Source: Nonomuraea cypriaca
GTDB taxonomy: Bacteria; Actinomycetota; Actinomycetes; Streptosporangiales; Streptosporangiaceae
Assembly (NCBI RefSeq): GCF_015645445.1
Contig: NZ_JADOGI010000087.1
Coordinates: forward strand, 1 to 41,410
Direction: 5' to 3'
Length of the DNA stretch: 41,410 nt
Made by a program: the position numbers and the translations under genes. Of this stretch, positions 24,922-33,166 are shown piece by piece. Positions within the stretch are counted from its first letter, which is position 1. Each line of letters starts with the position of its first letter. The notes beneath the pieces were generated by a model, which was given only the letters and a program-made list of their open reading frames with translations, was not told the DNA's origin and ran no database searches.

Positions 24922-24946
24922 GAGGGCGCCCGTCCAGGGCGCCCTC
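24922..24946. terminator. Bidirectional terminator after the desaturase
   Basis: GAGGGCGCC (24922-24930) pairs exactly with GGCGCCCTC (24938-24946) around a 7-nt loop. It lies between the desaturase stop and the stop of the convergent small gene, so it can serve both. Confidence 0.75.
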
Positions 24947-25162
24947 TCATCCTTCTCGCTCCAGCCGCTGCCGCAGACCGTCGCGGCGGCGTTCGAGGTC
25001 GGCGATCAACTCGACCTGCTCGTCCGCCTGGCTGAGTATGGCCGCGATCTCCACCTGGTCGGTCGCGCCCATGTCCCTGATCTGGTCGCGTACGTCCTGG
25101 TTCTCGGCTCGCAACCGGGCCAGGTCGGCCTCGATCCGCCGGAGTTCGTCCTCTGTGCCCAT
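24947..25162 (-). CDS. Small coiled-coil protein
   Basis: 71 aa with strong heptad character over almost its full length (DELRRIEADLARLRAENQDV and VELIADLERRRDGLRQRLER). No catalytic motif or family is recognised. There is no strong ribosome site. It is convergent with the desaturase and divergent from the histidine kinase. Confidence 0.6.
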   Translation of the reverse strand: MGTEDELRRIEADLARLRAENQDVRDQIRDMGATDQVEIAAILSQADEQVELIADLERRRDGLRQRLEREG

Positions 25163-25221
25163 TTACCGGCTCTACCCAGATGGGCCGCGCAAATTACCCG
25201 CCATATGGGGAGCCGTACAGA

Positions 25222-26364
25222 ATGAGGGGTATGCGGAAGCCGTCGACGAGCACGCTCGTGTCGCTCACGGTGATCGTCGCGGTGCTCGGCGCGACGCTGG
25301 TCGCCTACGCCTTACGCGGCGGCGCCGTGAACGCCCTGGACGTGGTGCTGCCGCTCCTCGCGTCCGGCGGGCTGCTGCTGCGGCACCGGCATCCGGTCGT
25401 GGCGCTGCTCGTCGTGGCCGCGTCCGTCGGCGTCTACTACCCGTGGGCGGCGCAGGACGGGCCGCTCATCGTGCTGCCGCTCGTGGCCCTCTTCACCGCC
25501 GCCGACCGGGGCCACCTGACCGCGGCCATCGTCACGGGGGCGGTCTCGCTGCTGGCCATGGGGCTCGGCGAGACCGGCGGGGTCAGGCACGTGGACGACA
25601 GCGCGTTCTTCATGATCACCGGATGGGTGATGGCGGCCGTCGCGTTCGGCGGCGTCACCCGCAACCGCCGGCGCTACCTGCTGGAGGCCGAGCGGCGCGC
25701 CCTCGACGCCGAGCACGGCAAGGAGGAGGAGGCCAGGCGGCGCGAGAGCGAGGAGCGGCTGCGCATCGCCAGAGAGCTGCACGACGTGCTCGGGCACAAC
25801 ATCTCCATGATCAACGTGCAGGCGGCGGCCGCGTTGCACGGGCTGAAGAAGCGGCCGGAGGACGCAGAGGCGGCGCTGCGGACGATCAAGGACACCAGCA
25901 AGGAGACGCTGCGCGAGCTGCGCACCACGCTGGGCGTGCTGCGCCAGGTGGACGAGGACGCGCCGACCGCGCCGCCCGACAGCCTGGCGCGGGTGGCCGA
26001 CCTGGTCGCCGCGTCGGGGCTGGAGGTGCGTACCGAGCTGTCGGGGCCGCTCGACGCGGTGCCCACCGAGGTGGACCTGGCCGCCGCGCGCATCATCAGG
26101 GAGGCGCTGACGAACGTCTCCCGCCATTCGGGTACGACCGAGGCCACGCTGACCGTCAGCAACACATCCGGAAATATCATGATCTGCGTGGAGGATGACG
26201 GACCGGGCGCCACGTACGACGGTGGCAGCGGCTTCGGCCTGCAGGGCATGCGTGAGCGCGCCACCGCGCTCGGCGGCACCCTGGAGGCCGCCGCGCGCCC
26301 CGAGGGCGGCTTCCGCGTCCGCGCCCGTCTGCCGCTGAACCCGCCAACGAATGGGGCCGAATGA
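25222..26364 (+). CDS. NarL-family sensor histidine kinase
   Basis: 380 aa. The ATG at 25222 follows GGAG at 9 nt. Four or five membrane helices fill residues 8-145 with short loops and no large sensor domain. The HisKA_3 dimerisation helix contains the phosphorylated His in RIARELHDVLGHNISMI. The HATPase_c domain shows REALTNVSRHS and the DDGPG and GFGLQGMRERA loops. It is coupled by a 4-bp overlap to its response regulator. Codon 31 is TTA. The cytochrome bd genes follow, which makes a respiratory signal attractive but unproven. Confidence 0.93.
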   Translation: MRGMRKPSTSTLVSLTVIVAVLGATLVAYALRGGAVNALDVVLPLLASGGLLLRHRHPVVALLVVAASVGVYYPWAAQDGPLIVLPLVALFTAADRGHLTAAIVTGAVSLLAMGLGETGGVRHVDDSAFFMITGWVMAAVAFGGVTRNRRRYLLEAERRALDAEHGKEEEARRRESEERLRIARELHDVLGHNISMINVQAAAALHGLKKRPEDAEAALRTIKDTSKETLRELRTTLGVLRQVDEDAPTAPPDSLARVADLVAASGLEVRTELSGPLDAVPTEVDLAAARIIREALTNVSRHSGTTEATLTVSNTSGNIMICVEDDGPGATYDGGSGFGLQGMRERATALGGTLEAAARPEGGFRVRARLPLNPPTNGAE

Positions 26365-27029
26365 TCCGCGTCCTCCTCGCCGACGACCAGACCCTCGTAC
26401 GAGCAGGCTTCCGTTCCATCCTCAGTGACGAGGACGACATCGAGGTCGTCGCGGAGGCCGCCAACGGCGCGGCGGCCGTCGCCGGAGCCCGCGAGCACCG
26501 GCCCGACGTCGTGCTCATGGACATCCGCATGCCCGAGCTCGACGGTCTGGAGGCCACCCGCCAGATCGCCGGCGACCCCAGGCTCGACGGCGTCAAAGTG
26601 ATCATCCTGACCACGTTCGACCTGGACGACTACGTGTACGGCGCCCTGCGCGCCGGCGCCGGCGGCTTCCTGGTCAAGGACACCGAGCCGGCCGAGCTGA
26701 TCCACGCGGTCAGGGTCGTGGCCAGGGGCGACGCGCTGATCGCGCCCTCGATCACCCGGCGGCTGATCGCCGAGTTCGCCGGCCGGGTCAAGCGCCCGGA
26801 GCCGGGCCCCGAGCTCAACGCGCTCACCGAACGCGAGCGCGAGGTCATGGCGCTGGTCGCCGGCGGACTGACGAACGACGAGATCGCGGCCAGGCTCGTG
26901 CTCAGCCCCGCCACCGCGAAGACGCACGTCAGCCGCATCATGACCAAGCTGTCCGTCCGCGACAGAGCCCAGCTCGTGGTCATCGCGTACGAGGCCGGCA
27001 TGATCACCCCCGGATGGCTTACCCCCTGA
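26361..27029 (+). CDS. NarL/LuxR-type response regulator
   Basis: 222 aa. Receiver domain 1-120 with the phospho-acceptor aspartate in VVLMDIRMPELDG and the TTFDLDDYVYGALRAG switch region. The C-terminal LuxR helix-turn-helix is LTEREREVMALVAGGLTNDE followed by KTHVSRIMTKL. It pairs with the kinase at 25222, with start and stop overlapping. Confidence 0.95.
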   Translation: MIRVLLADDQTLVRAGFRSILSDEDDIEVVAEAANGAAAVAGAREHRPDVVLMDIRMPELDGLEATRQIAGDPRLDGVKVIILTTFDLDDYVYGALRAGAGGFLVKDTEPAELIHAVRVVARGDALIAPSITRRLIAEFAGRVKRPEPGPELNALTEREREVMALVAGGLTNDEIAARLVLSPATAKTHVSRIMTKLSVRDRAQLVVIAYEAGMITPGWLTP

Positions 27030-27126
27030 GTCGTACGCCGGCGGGACCCGGCGCTACTGGAGATGTACACCGGATGCCCGCCACAGGCCGACGCGGCGGG
27101 CCGAGCCGTACCCGGATTCTCGGAGC

Positions 27127-28377
27127 ATGGAAACCGTGGAGCTCGCCCGGCTGCAGTTCGCGCTCACCGCGGGCGCGCACTTCCTCTTCGTCGCGCTGAC
27201 GCTCGGCCTGGCGACCCTGGTGGCCGTCATCCAGACCCGGGCCACCTTCAGCCAAAATCCCGTCCACCTGGGGATGACCCGCTTCTGGGGCCAGCTCTAC
27301 ATCATCAACTACGCGATGGGCATCGTCACCGGGCTCGTGATGGAGTTCCAGCTCGGGCTGTCGTGGAGCGGGCTGACGCACTACGCGGGCAACGTCTTCG
27401 GCTCGGCGCTGGCGATGGAGACGCTGGTGGCGTTCTTCGTCGAGTCCACGTTCCTGGGCCTGTGGATCTTCGGCTGGAACAAGCTCAACCGGTGGGCGCA
27501 TCTGGCACTCATCTGGGTGGTGACGCTGACCGCGTACGCGTCGGCGTTCTGGATCCTGATCGCCAACGGCTTCCTGCAGAACCCGGTCGGCCACGTCGTC
27601 GAGGGCGGCACGCTGCGGCTGACGGACTTCGGGGCGATGGTGGCCAATCCGGCGGCGCAGGTGGCGTTCTGGCACGTGCTGAGCGGCGCGATGATCGTCG
27701 GCGGGCTCTTCATGGCCGGGGTGAGCGCGTACCACCTGCGTAAGCGCACGCCCGAGCAGGACTTCTTCCGCAAGTCGCTGCGGCTCGGGATAGGGGTGGC
27801 GCTGCCGGCGACCTTCCTGACCGCGACGTTCGGCGGGCTCGGGTTCGAGGGCATGCAGCCGTCCAAGGCCGCGGTCTGGGCCGGCTCGCCGCAGGAGCGC
27901 GCCGCGGTCCAGGCCGAGATGGTGGCCAGGCACGGGCCGGGCGACTACCTGCCGCCGGAGGGGTGGGTGCTGACCGGCGGCATCACGATGCTGACGGTCT
28001 ACGCGCTGCTGGCGACCGTGGTCAGCGTCAGCTGCGTGCTGATGCTCTTCCGCCCGGTCGTCCGCGGGTTCAGGCTGTGGCACTGGCTGCTGATGCTGAC
28101 GATCCCCGTCCCGTTCTTGGCCATGATCGCCGGCTGGATCTTCCGCGAGATGGGCCGCCAGCCCTGGGCCGTGTACGGGCTGCTGAAGACGTCTGAGGCG
28201 ATGACCCCGGTCACGGAGGCGCAGATGACGTTCTCGTTGACGGCGTTCGTGACGGTGTTCGCCGCGCTGATCGTGATCAACTACTGGCTGCTGGCCAAGG
28301 CCGCCCGTCGCGGGCCGGGCGCCGTGGCCCTGGGCGACCGGCCCGTCGAGTCCCCCACCGCCGTCCCCACCTTCTGA
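27127..28377 (+). CDS. cydA: Cytochrome bd-type oxidase subunit I, atypical
   Basis: 416 aa. It retains His18 (the N-terminal heme ligand in QFALTAGAHFLF), the E99/E107 pair in FGSALAMETLVAFFVES, a b558-type His in FWHVL, and GRQPW. Compared by eye with E. coli CydA, the Glu of the quinol loop (KxxxxE) is missing from QPSKAAVWAG, helix VII reads TGGITML in place of the usual R-x-M (b558 Met and Arg), and the last helix has Asn where Glu445 (VAEL) supplies a heme ligand. It would oxidise quinol and reduce oxygen in the membrane, but the heme set may differ. The ATG follows GGAG very closely. It is 97 bp after the response regulator. The gene name is used for the family only. Confidence 0.82.
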   Translation: METVELARLQFALTAGAHFLFVALTLGLATLVAVIQTRATFSQNPVHLGMTRFWGQLYIINYAMGIVTGLVMEFQLGLSWSGLTHYAGNVFGSALAMETLVAFFVESTFLGLWIFGWNKLNRWAHLALIWVVTLTAYASAFWILIANGFLQNPVGHVVEGGTLRLTDFGAMVANPAAQVAFWHVLSGAMIVGGLFMAGVSAYHLRKRTPEQDFFRKSLRLGIGVALPATFLTATFGGLGFEGMQPSKAAVWAGSPQERAAVQAEMVARHGPGDYLPPEGWVLTGGITMLTVYALLATVVSVSCVLMLFRPVVRGFRLWHWLLMLTIPVPFLAMIAGWIFREMGRQPWAVYGLLKTSEAMTPVTEAQMTFSLTAFVTVFAALIVINYWLLAKAARRGPGAVALGDRPVESPTAVPTF

Positions 28378-28386
28378 GGAGCCGTC

Positions 28387-29127
28387 ATGGAGATCTTCAT
28401 CCTGGCCTTCTTCGCGCTCGGCTACCTCGTGCTGGGCGGCGCGGACATCGGGGTCGGCATGACACTGCCGTACCTGGGGCGCTCGGCCGGCGAGCGGCGC
28501 GAGGTGATCGCCGCGATCGCGCCGTTCTTCCTCGGCAACGAGGTGTGGCTGGTGGCCACCGGCGGCGTGCTCGCCGGGCTCTTCCCCGAGCTGGAGGGCG
28601 AGCTGCTGGGCGGCAACTACTCCCTGGTCGTGACGCTGCTGCTGGCGTGGGTGGTGCGCGACATGGGGCTGTGGTGCAGGAGCCGGGTGCCCGGCGCGCG
28701 CTGGCAGGCGTTCTGGGACGGCACGATCGTGGCCGGGAGCTGGGGGCTGGCGCTCGGCTGGGGGCTGCTGCTCGGTCACGTGCTGCTCGGCCTCAGCGGG
28801 CCGTTCGCGGTGCTGCCCGCCCTGGTGGTGGCCGCGTTGTTCGGCACGCACGGGCTGGCGTTCGCGACGTTGCGGTTGCGCGGGACGCTGCGGGAGCGGG
28901 CGGCCGTGTTGTCCGGCGGGGCCGGGGAGGCGCGCACGTACGCGCTGACCTCCGCGGCCCTCGTCGCGGTTGGGCTGCTCGCCGGGCTGGGGCTGCCGCT
29001 GGCGGCGGGCACCTCGGGGGCGCTGCTTGTGCCGGTCATCCTGGTGCTGATACCGCTCCTGGTGACCTCCCAGGCGTGGGTGTGGTGGACGTTCCGGCAC
29101 CGGGTGAGCGGCCCGTCGTACCTGTGA
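28387..29127 (+). CDS. cydB: Short cytochrome bd-type subunit II
   Basis: 246 aa, about 90-130 residues shorter than usual CydB. The N-terminal half is recognisable (LGYLVLGGADIGVGMTLPYL, then FLGNEVWLVATGG and FATLRLRGTLRERA). The C-terminal helix ends in LLVTSQAWVWWTFRHR as in the family. The region between, normally two or three helices, is absent. The usual W-D before GNEVW is replaced by F-L. It begins 9 nt after the cydA stop. No cydDC follows. The gene name marks the family only. Confidence 0.8.
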   Translation: MEIFILAFFALGYLVLGGADIGVGMTLPYLGRSAGERREVIAAIAPFFLGNEVWLVATGGVLAGLFPELEGELLGGNYSLVVTLLLAWVVRDMGLWCRSRVPGARWQAFWDGTIVAGSWGLALGWGLLLGHVLLGLSGPFAVLPALVVAALFGTHGLAFATLRLRGTLRERAAVLSGGAGEARTYALTSAALVAVGLLAGLGLPLAAGTSGALLVPVILVLIPLLVTSQAWVWWTFRHRVSGPSYL

Positions 29128-29128
29128 C

Positions 29129-30877
29129 TCAGAAGAGCGGCGCGCCGTCCCTGGTCAGCTTCCAGTTGGCGGCGGCGAAGCCCGACGGGTCGATGGTGCC
29201 CTCGGCGGTGGCGTACTCGATCATCGCCTGGCGGATCTCGACCTGCGCGTTGTAGACCACCTCGGCGCCGGTGACGTGGGGGAACCCGCCGCCGCCCGAC
29301 TGGCGGTAGTTGTTGATCGCGACCACGAACTCCTTGTCCGCGGGGATCGGCGCGCCCTCGAAGGTGAGGCCGGCGATCCGCTGCCCGGCCGGCTTGGCGA
29401 CGTCGATGTCGTACGAGACCCCGGACAGCTGGTCGTAGTTGTAGTCGGGGGTGCCGGCGGCGTTCGTCAGCTTCGACAGGTCCACCGGGGCGCCGGGGGC
29501 GAGCTGGTTGAAGTACCTCGCGGAATACTCCAGGTAGTCCTTGATCTGCGCCCCGGTCAGCTTCACTGCCATCAGCGTGTTGTCGAAGACGTACAGGCCG
29601 GCCACGTCCCTGACGCGGATGTCCCCGGCGGGGAAGACGGCGGTGCGGCTGAACGGCGCCGCGATCGACAACACCGGCAGCTCGTTGTCCGGCAGCGCCT
29701 GCTTGATCGTCTCCACCTGCACGTGCTGGATGTAGTCGAGGATCGGCGTGTCCTTGTACGGCGACTCGGCCGCCGACAGCTCCTGCGCCGACTTGGCCAC
29801 GACCGTGTTCACGTAGCCCACCGTGCTGTCGTGCTGCGGCTTGAGCAGCTCGACGATCTTGGGGTCCTCCTGGACCGTGTTCGTGTTCAGCGTGGTCGAG
29901 GACTTGCCGGTGACGACCCACTTGCCGCGCTGCTTGGTGAGCTGGAAGTCCAGCGTGGACAGGCGCTGGCCCCACCTGCCCGGCTCGGTCAGCAGCACCT
30001 GCCGCCCGGTGACCTTGTTGGTCACGAACCGCTGCGGAACGTCGTTGTGCGCGTGCCCGAACAGCACCGCGTCGATGCCGGGCACCTGCTCGGCCACCAT
30101 CGCGGAGGCGTTCTCCACGGGCAGGTCGCCGCCGTAGGAGGACATGCCGTTGTCTCCCGCGTGCGCGGTCACCACGACCACGTCCGCGCCCTGAGCACGG
30201 ATGACCGGCACCCACTTCTTCGCCGACTCCACCAGGTCGGTGAAGCGGAGCCTGCCCTCGACGTTGGCCTTGTCCCAGATGGTCACGCCGGGGTTGGTCA
30301 GGCCCAGCACGCCGACCTTGATCGGCTTCTCGCCCTTGACCTTCATCGTCTTGATCACGTACGGCTCGTACGCCGGCTGCCCGGTCTTCTCGTCGACCGC
30401 GTTCGCGCCGAGGACCGGGGCCTTCATCTGCTTGATCCAGGTGGCCAGCAGCGGCAGGCCGTAGTTGAACTCGTGGTTCCCCAGCGTCACGGCGTCGTAC
30501 CCGATGGCGTTCATGGCCCTGGCCATCGGGTGGACCTCGCCGGTCTCGGTGACCGGCTCGACCTTGGCGTAGTAGTACGCCAGCGGGGTCCCCTGGATGG
30601 TGTCCCCCGAGTCGAACAGCAGCGTGTGATCCGCGCCGCGCTCCGCCCTGATCCGCTCGACCAGCGAGGACACCTGGGCCAGGCCGACGGTGTTGCCCTG
30701 TGCGTCGGAGTAGCCGGCGTCCTTGTAGTAGTCCCAGTTGAGGACGTTGCTGTGGAGGTCCGACGTGCCCATGACCGTGACGGTCACCGACTTGTCGCCG
30801 GCTTGCGCGGGGGGCGTCATCAGGGCCAGGACGCACAGTGCGGCGACCCCGGTGACGGCGAGCTTCTTGGTGTGCAT
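29129..30877 (-). CDS. Secreted 5'-nucleotidase / 2',3'-cyclic phosphodiesterase
   Basis: 582 aa from the ATG at 30877, which yields a normal signal peptide (MHTKKLAVTGVAALCVLALM, cleaved near AQA). The metallophosphatase domain (about 35-330) has the metal ligands DLHSN, FDSGD, GNHEFNYG, TAHAGDN and FGHAHND. The C-terminal nucleotidase domain (about 350-570) has DNTLMAVKLTG and INNYRQSGGGGF, the substrate-binding motif also found in CpdB. It would hydrolyse extracellular nucleotides for phosphate and nucleosides. An upstream ATG at 30910 overlaps the preceding gene's stop but has no ribosome site. Convergent with cydB with only 1 bp between stops. Confidence 0.92.
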   Translation of the reverse strand: MHTKKLAVTGVAALCVLALMTPPAQAGDKSVTVTVMGTSDLHSNVLNWDYYKDAGYSDAQGNTVGLAQVSSLVERIRAERGADHTLLFDSGDTIQGTPLAYYYAKVEPVTETGEVHPMARAMNAIGYDAVTLGNHEFNYGLPLLATWIKQMKAPVLGANAVDEKTGQPAYEPYVIKTMKVKGEKPIKVGVLGLTNPGVTIWDKANVEGRLRFTDLVESAKKWVPVIRAQGADVVVVTAHAGDNGMSSYGGDLPVENASAMVAEQVPGIDAVLFGHAHNDVPQRFVTNKVTGRQVLLTEPGRWGQRLSTLDFQLTKQRGKWVVTGKSSTTLNTNTVQEDPKIVELLKPQHDSTVGYVNTVVAKSAQELSAAESPYKDTPILDYIQHVQVETIKQALPDNELPVLSIAAPFSRTAVFPAGDIRVRDVAGLYVFDNTLMAVKLTGAQIKDYLEYSARYFNQLAPGAPVDLSKLTNAAGTPDYNYDQLSGVSYDIDVAKPAGQRIAGLTFEGAPIPADKEFVVAINNYRQSGGGGFPHVTGAEVVYNAQVEIRQAMIEYATAEGTIDPSGFAAANWKLTRDGAPLF

Positions 30878-30902
30878 GAGCCTGGAGAGTAATCGGGACA
30901 AA

Positions 30903-31667
30903 TTACTCATTGGTTACGTTGATGAAGTCCCGAATCAACGCGATGACGTCGGCGGGCCGCTCGTGCAGCACCACGTGGCCGCTGTCGAGCTCGGCATACT
31001 CGCTGCCGGGGATCGCGGCGTGCAACGCGCGGGCGTGCCGGACAGGGATCAGGTGGTCCTGGGTGTTGCCGATGACCAGCGTGGGCGCGGCGATCTTGGG
31101 CAGCAGTTCCCTGATGTCGACGCGGAGGTCCAGCTCGATCTGGCGGAGGGTGCCGTGCGGCGGCTCGCCCGCCATCAGCGCCTCCGCGCCGGCCTCGCTC
31201 ACGAACCCCGGGCTGAACCCCATCAGCGGCCCGTACGCGGCGAAGCTCGCCGGGTCGGTGGCGGCCAGCCTGGCCCACGTTCGCAGGCCCAGCTCCAGCC
31301 GGGAGTCCTCGACGTGGGTCCAGCCGGCGATCAGGACCAGCCGCCTGACCAGCTCAGGGCGCTCGGCGGCGACCGCCGCGGCCACGACGGCGCCCAGGGA
31401 GAAGCCGACGAGGTCGGACGGGCCCTCGAAGGTGGCCGCGACCTGGCCGGCGAGCAGGTCGAGGGTGAGGTCGCCGCCCGGGTCCGCGGTCTGGCCGCTG
31501 CCCGCGTAGTCGGGGGTGATGACGGTGCGCAGGTCGGTGAGGCCGGGCACGAGGTGGGCGTAGTTGCTGACGGCGTCGCCGCCGGTGCCGTGCACCATGA
31601 CCAGGCCGGGACCGTGGCCGGCCCGGCGGTAGTGGACGGTGCCCGAGTTGTGGGTGACCGTGGGCAT
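30903..31667 (-). CDS. Alpha/beta hydrolase
   Basis: 254 aa. The nucleophile elbow is GFSLG, the acid is in NTQDHLIP and the base in DSGHVVLHE; the oxyanion HGTGG is near residue 26. It is typical of proline-iminopeptidase/haloperoxidase-like hydrolases; substrate unknown. The AGGAG ribosome site overlaps the stop codon of the SDR gene, so the two are likely coupled. Confidence 0.9.
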   Translation of the reverse strand: MPTVTHNSGTVHYRRAGHGPGLVMVHGTGGDAVSNYAHLVPGLTDLRTVITPDYAGSGQTADPGGDLTLDLLAGQVAATFEGPSDLVGFSLGAVVAAAVAAERPELVRRLVLIAGWTHVEDSRLELGLRTWARLAATDPASFAAYGPLMGFSPGFVSEAGAEALMAGEPPHGTLRQIELDLRVDIRELLPKIAAPTLVIGNTQDHLIPVRHARALHAAIPGSEYAELDSGHVVLHERPADVIALIRDFINVTNE

Positions 31668-31679
31668 GATGTCGCGCTC

Positions 31680-32414
31680 CTAGAGGTTGCCGCCGCCGGT
31701 GGCGTCGATGGTGGTGCCGGTGATGAAGGAGGCGTCCCGTGAGGCGGTGAAGGACACCGCGGCGGCGATCTCGTCCACCTCGCCGAGCCGGTTGAGCGCG
31801 TGTCTGCTCTCCGCGTACGCCCGCGCCTCCGGGTCACCACGCAGCCAGGCCGCGTTGACGTCGGTGTCGATGATGCCGGGCGCGACGTTGTTGACCGTGA
31901 TGCCGCGCGGGCCCAGCTCCTTGGCCAGGGCCAGGGTGAAGACCTGCACCGCCCCCTTCGTCATGGCGTACGCGATGCCCTCGGGGAAGGCGATGCGGGC
32001 CACGCCCGAGGTGATGTTGACGATGCGCCCGCCCTCGGGGATCAGCGGCAGCAGCTCCCTGGTGAGGAAGAACAGTCCCTTGACGTTGACGGCGAAGACC
32101 CGGTCGTACCCCTCCTCGGTCTCCTGCGTCAGGGGCTTGGACATGCCGATGCCGGCGTTGTTGACGAGCACGTCGAGCACGGCCGTCTCTTTCCTGACCC
32201 GTTCGGCGAGCCGCCGTACGTCCTCCCGCACGCCCAGGTCGGCCTGGACGGTGAACGCGCCGCCGCCCGCCCGCCCGATCAGGCCGGCGACCTCCTCGGC
32301 CGCGTCCTCGTCCCTGGCGTACACGATGCCGACCCGCAGCCCGTCTCCTGCCAGGCGCAGCGCGATGGCGCGGCCGATCCCCCTACTGGCTCCCGTCACA
32401 AGAGCGGTCCTCAT
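31680..32414 (-). CDS. Short-chain dehydrogenase/reductase
   Basis: 244 aa. GASRGIGR (NAD(P) binding), NNAG, ITSG and YAMTKG (the Ser, Tyr and Lys of the catalytic set) are all present, and the C-terminus ends with FITGTTIDATGGG. Close to FabG/3-oxoacyl reductases but with no assigned substrate. The ATG at 32414 follows AAAGGG. It is divergent from the TetR gene, with two palindromes between. Confidence 0.93.
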   Translation of the reverse strand: MRTALVTGASRGIGRAIALRLAGDGLRVGIVYARDEDAAEEVAGLIGRAGGGAFTVQADLGVREDVRRLAERVRKETAVLDVLVNNAGIGMSKPLTQETEEGYDRVFAVNVKGLFFLTRELLPLIPEGGRIVNITSGVARIAFPEGIAYAMTKGAVQVFTLALAKELGPRGITVNNVAPGIIDTDVNAAWLRGDPEARAYAESRHALNRLGEVDEIAAAVSFTASRDASFITGTTIDATGGGNL

Positions 32415-32432
32415 CAGGTCGTGCCCTTTCTT

Positions 32433-32444
32433 TAGCGATCGATA
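32433..32444. promoter_or_regulatory. Candidate TetR operator, SDR-proximal
   Basis: TAGCGATCGATA is a near-palindrome around CGATCG and a degenerate copy of the site at 32461-32474; the two centres are 29 bp apart. It lies 19 bp upstream of the SDR start, where it could shut off the SDR operon. Confidence 0.55.
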
Positions 32445-32460
32445 CAGAAAGGAACATAAC

Positions 32461-32474
32461 ATAGCGATCGCTAT
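32461..32474. promoter_or_regulatory. Perfect 14-bp TetR operator, TetR-proximal
   Basis: ATAGCGATCGCTAT is a perfect palindrome in the divergent region. A -10-like TAGAAT (32474-32479) overlaps its edge and ends 6 nt before the TetR ATG, so the TetR transcript may be leaderless and autorepressed. Confidence 0.7.
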
Positions 32475-32485
32475 AGAATGTGCGC

Positions 32486-33166
32486 ATGGCCAGACAACGG
32501 GCATTCGACAGGGACGCGGCGCTGGAGCTCGCCTTGCTGGCGTTCTGGCGGCACGGCTACGAGGCCACGTCGATCGCCGAGCTCACGACCGCGATGGGGA
32601 TCAGGCCACCGAGCCTGTACGCGGCCTTCGGGGACAAGCGGCGGCTGTTCGAGGAGGCGGTACGCCGCTACCAGGAGACCTACGGCGCCTTCACCACCCG
32701 CGCGCTGGCGGAGGAGCCCACGGGCCGGGCGGCCGTCGAACGGGTCCTGCGGGAGGCGGCCGCGGAGTACGCCAGCCGGCGACACCCGACCGGCTGCCTC
32801 ATCATCACCGCGGCCGTCAACTGCGGCCCCGAGTCGGCCGAGGTCGAGGAGCTGCTGCGCGGATTCAGGGAGAAGGCCAAGGCTGCGCTCAGGCGGCGTA
32901 TCGACGACGACGTGGCGGCGGGGCGGCTGCCTCCGGACACGGACACGGCGGGGCTGGCGACGTTCTACGCCGCGGTGATCCAGGGCATGTCCACGCAGTC
33001 CCGCGACGGCGCCACCCACGCCGACCTGCTCCGGGTCGCCACCCACGCCATGTCCGCGTGGCCCGCGCCGCCACCCGCCACGCGGGCGGCGGAGGCGCCG
33101 GCCGCCCGAGCGACAGAGGCACCGACCGCGCGGGCTGCGGAGGCGCCGGGCGGAGGCGCGGGCTAG
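32486..33166 (+). CDS. TetR/AcrR-family transcriptional regulator
   Basis: 226 aa. N-terminal HTH at about 10-58 (ALELALLAFWRHGYEATSIA, then GIRPPSLYAAFGDKRRLFEE). The C-terminal domain has RRHPTGCLIITAAVN, as in regulators of the RutR/TetR_C type. The C-terminus carries three alanine-rich octamers (ATRAAEAP, ARATEAP, ARAAEAP), probably disordered. No ribosome site precedes the ATG, consistent with a leaderless start. It likely represses the divergent SDR/hydrolase operon. Its stop overlaps that of the convergent GH13 gene. Confidence 0.9.
   Translation: MARQRAFDRDAALELALLAFWRHGYEATSIAELTTAMGIRPPSLYAAFGDKRRLFEEAVRRYQETYGAFTTRALAEEPTGRAAVERVLREAAAEYASRRHPTGCLIITAAVNCGPESAEVEELLRGFREKAKAALRRRIDDDVAAGRLPPDTDTAGLATFYAAVIQGMSTQSRDGATHADLLRVATHAMSAWPAPPPATRAAEAPAARATEAPTARAAEAPGGGAG

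Noticed and set aside
27019..29100. 693-aa minus-strand open frame over the two-component and cyd genes
   Set aside because: Low-complexity HPRQ-rich translation typical of antisense frames; the plus-strand genes carry all the family motifs.
27127..29127. Complete standard cydABDC operon
   Set aside because: No cydDC follows, and both subunits depart from the usual sequence.
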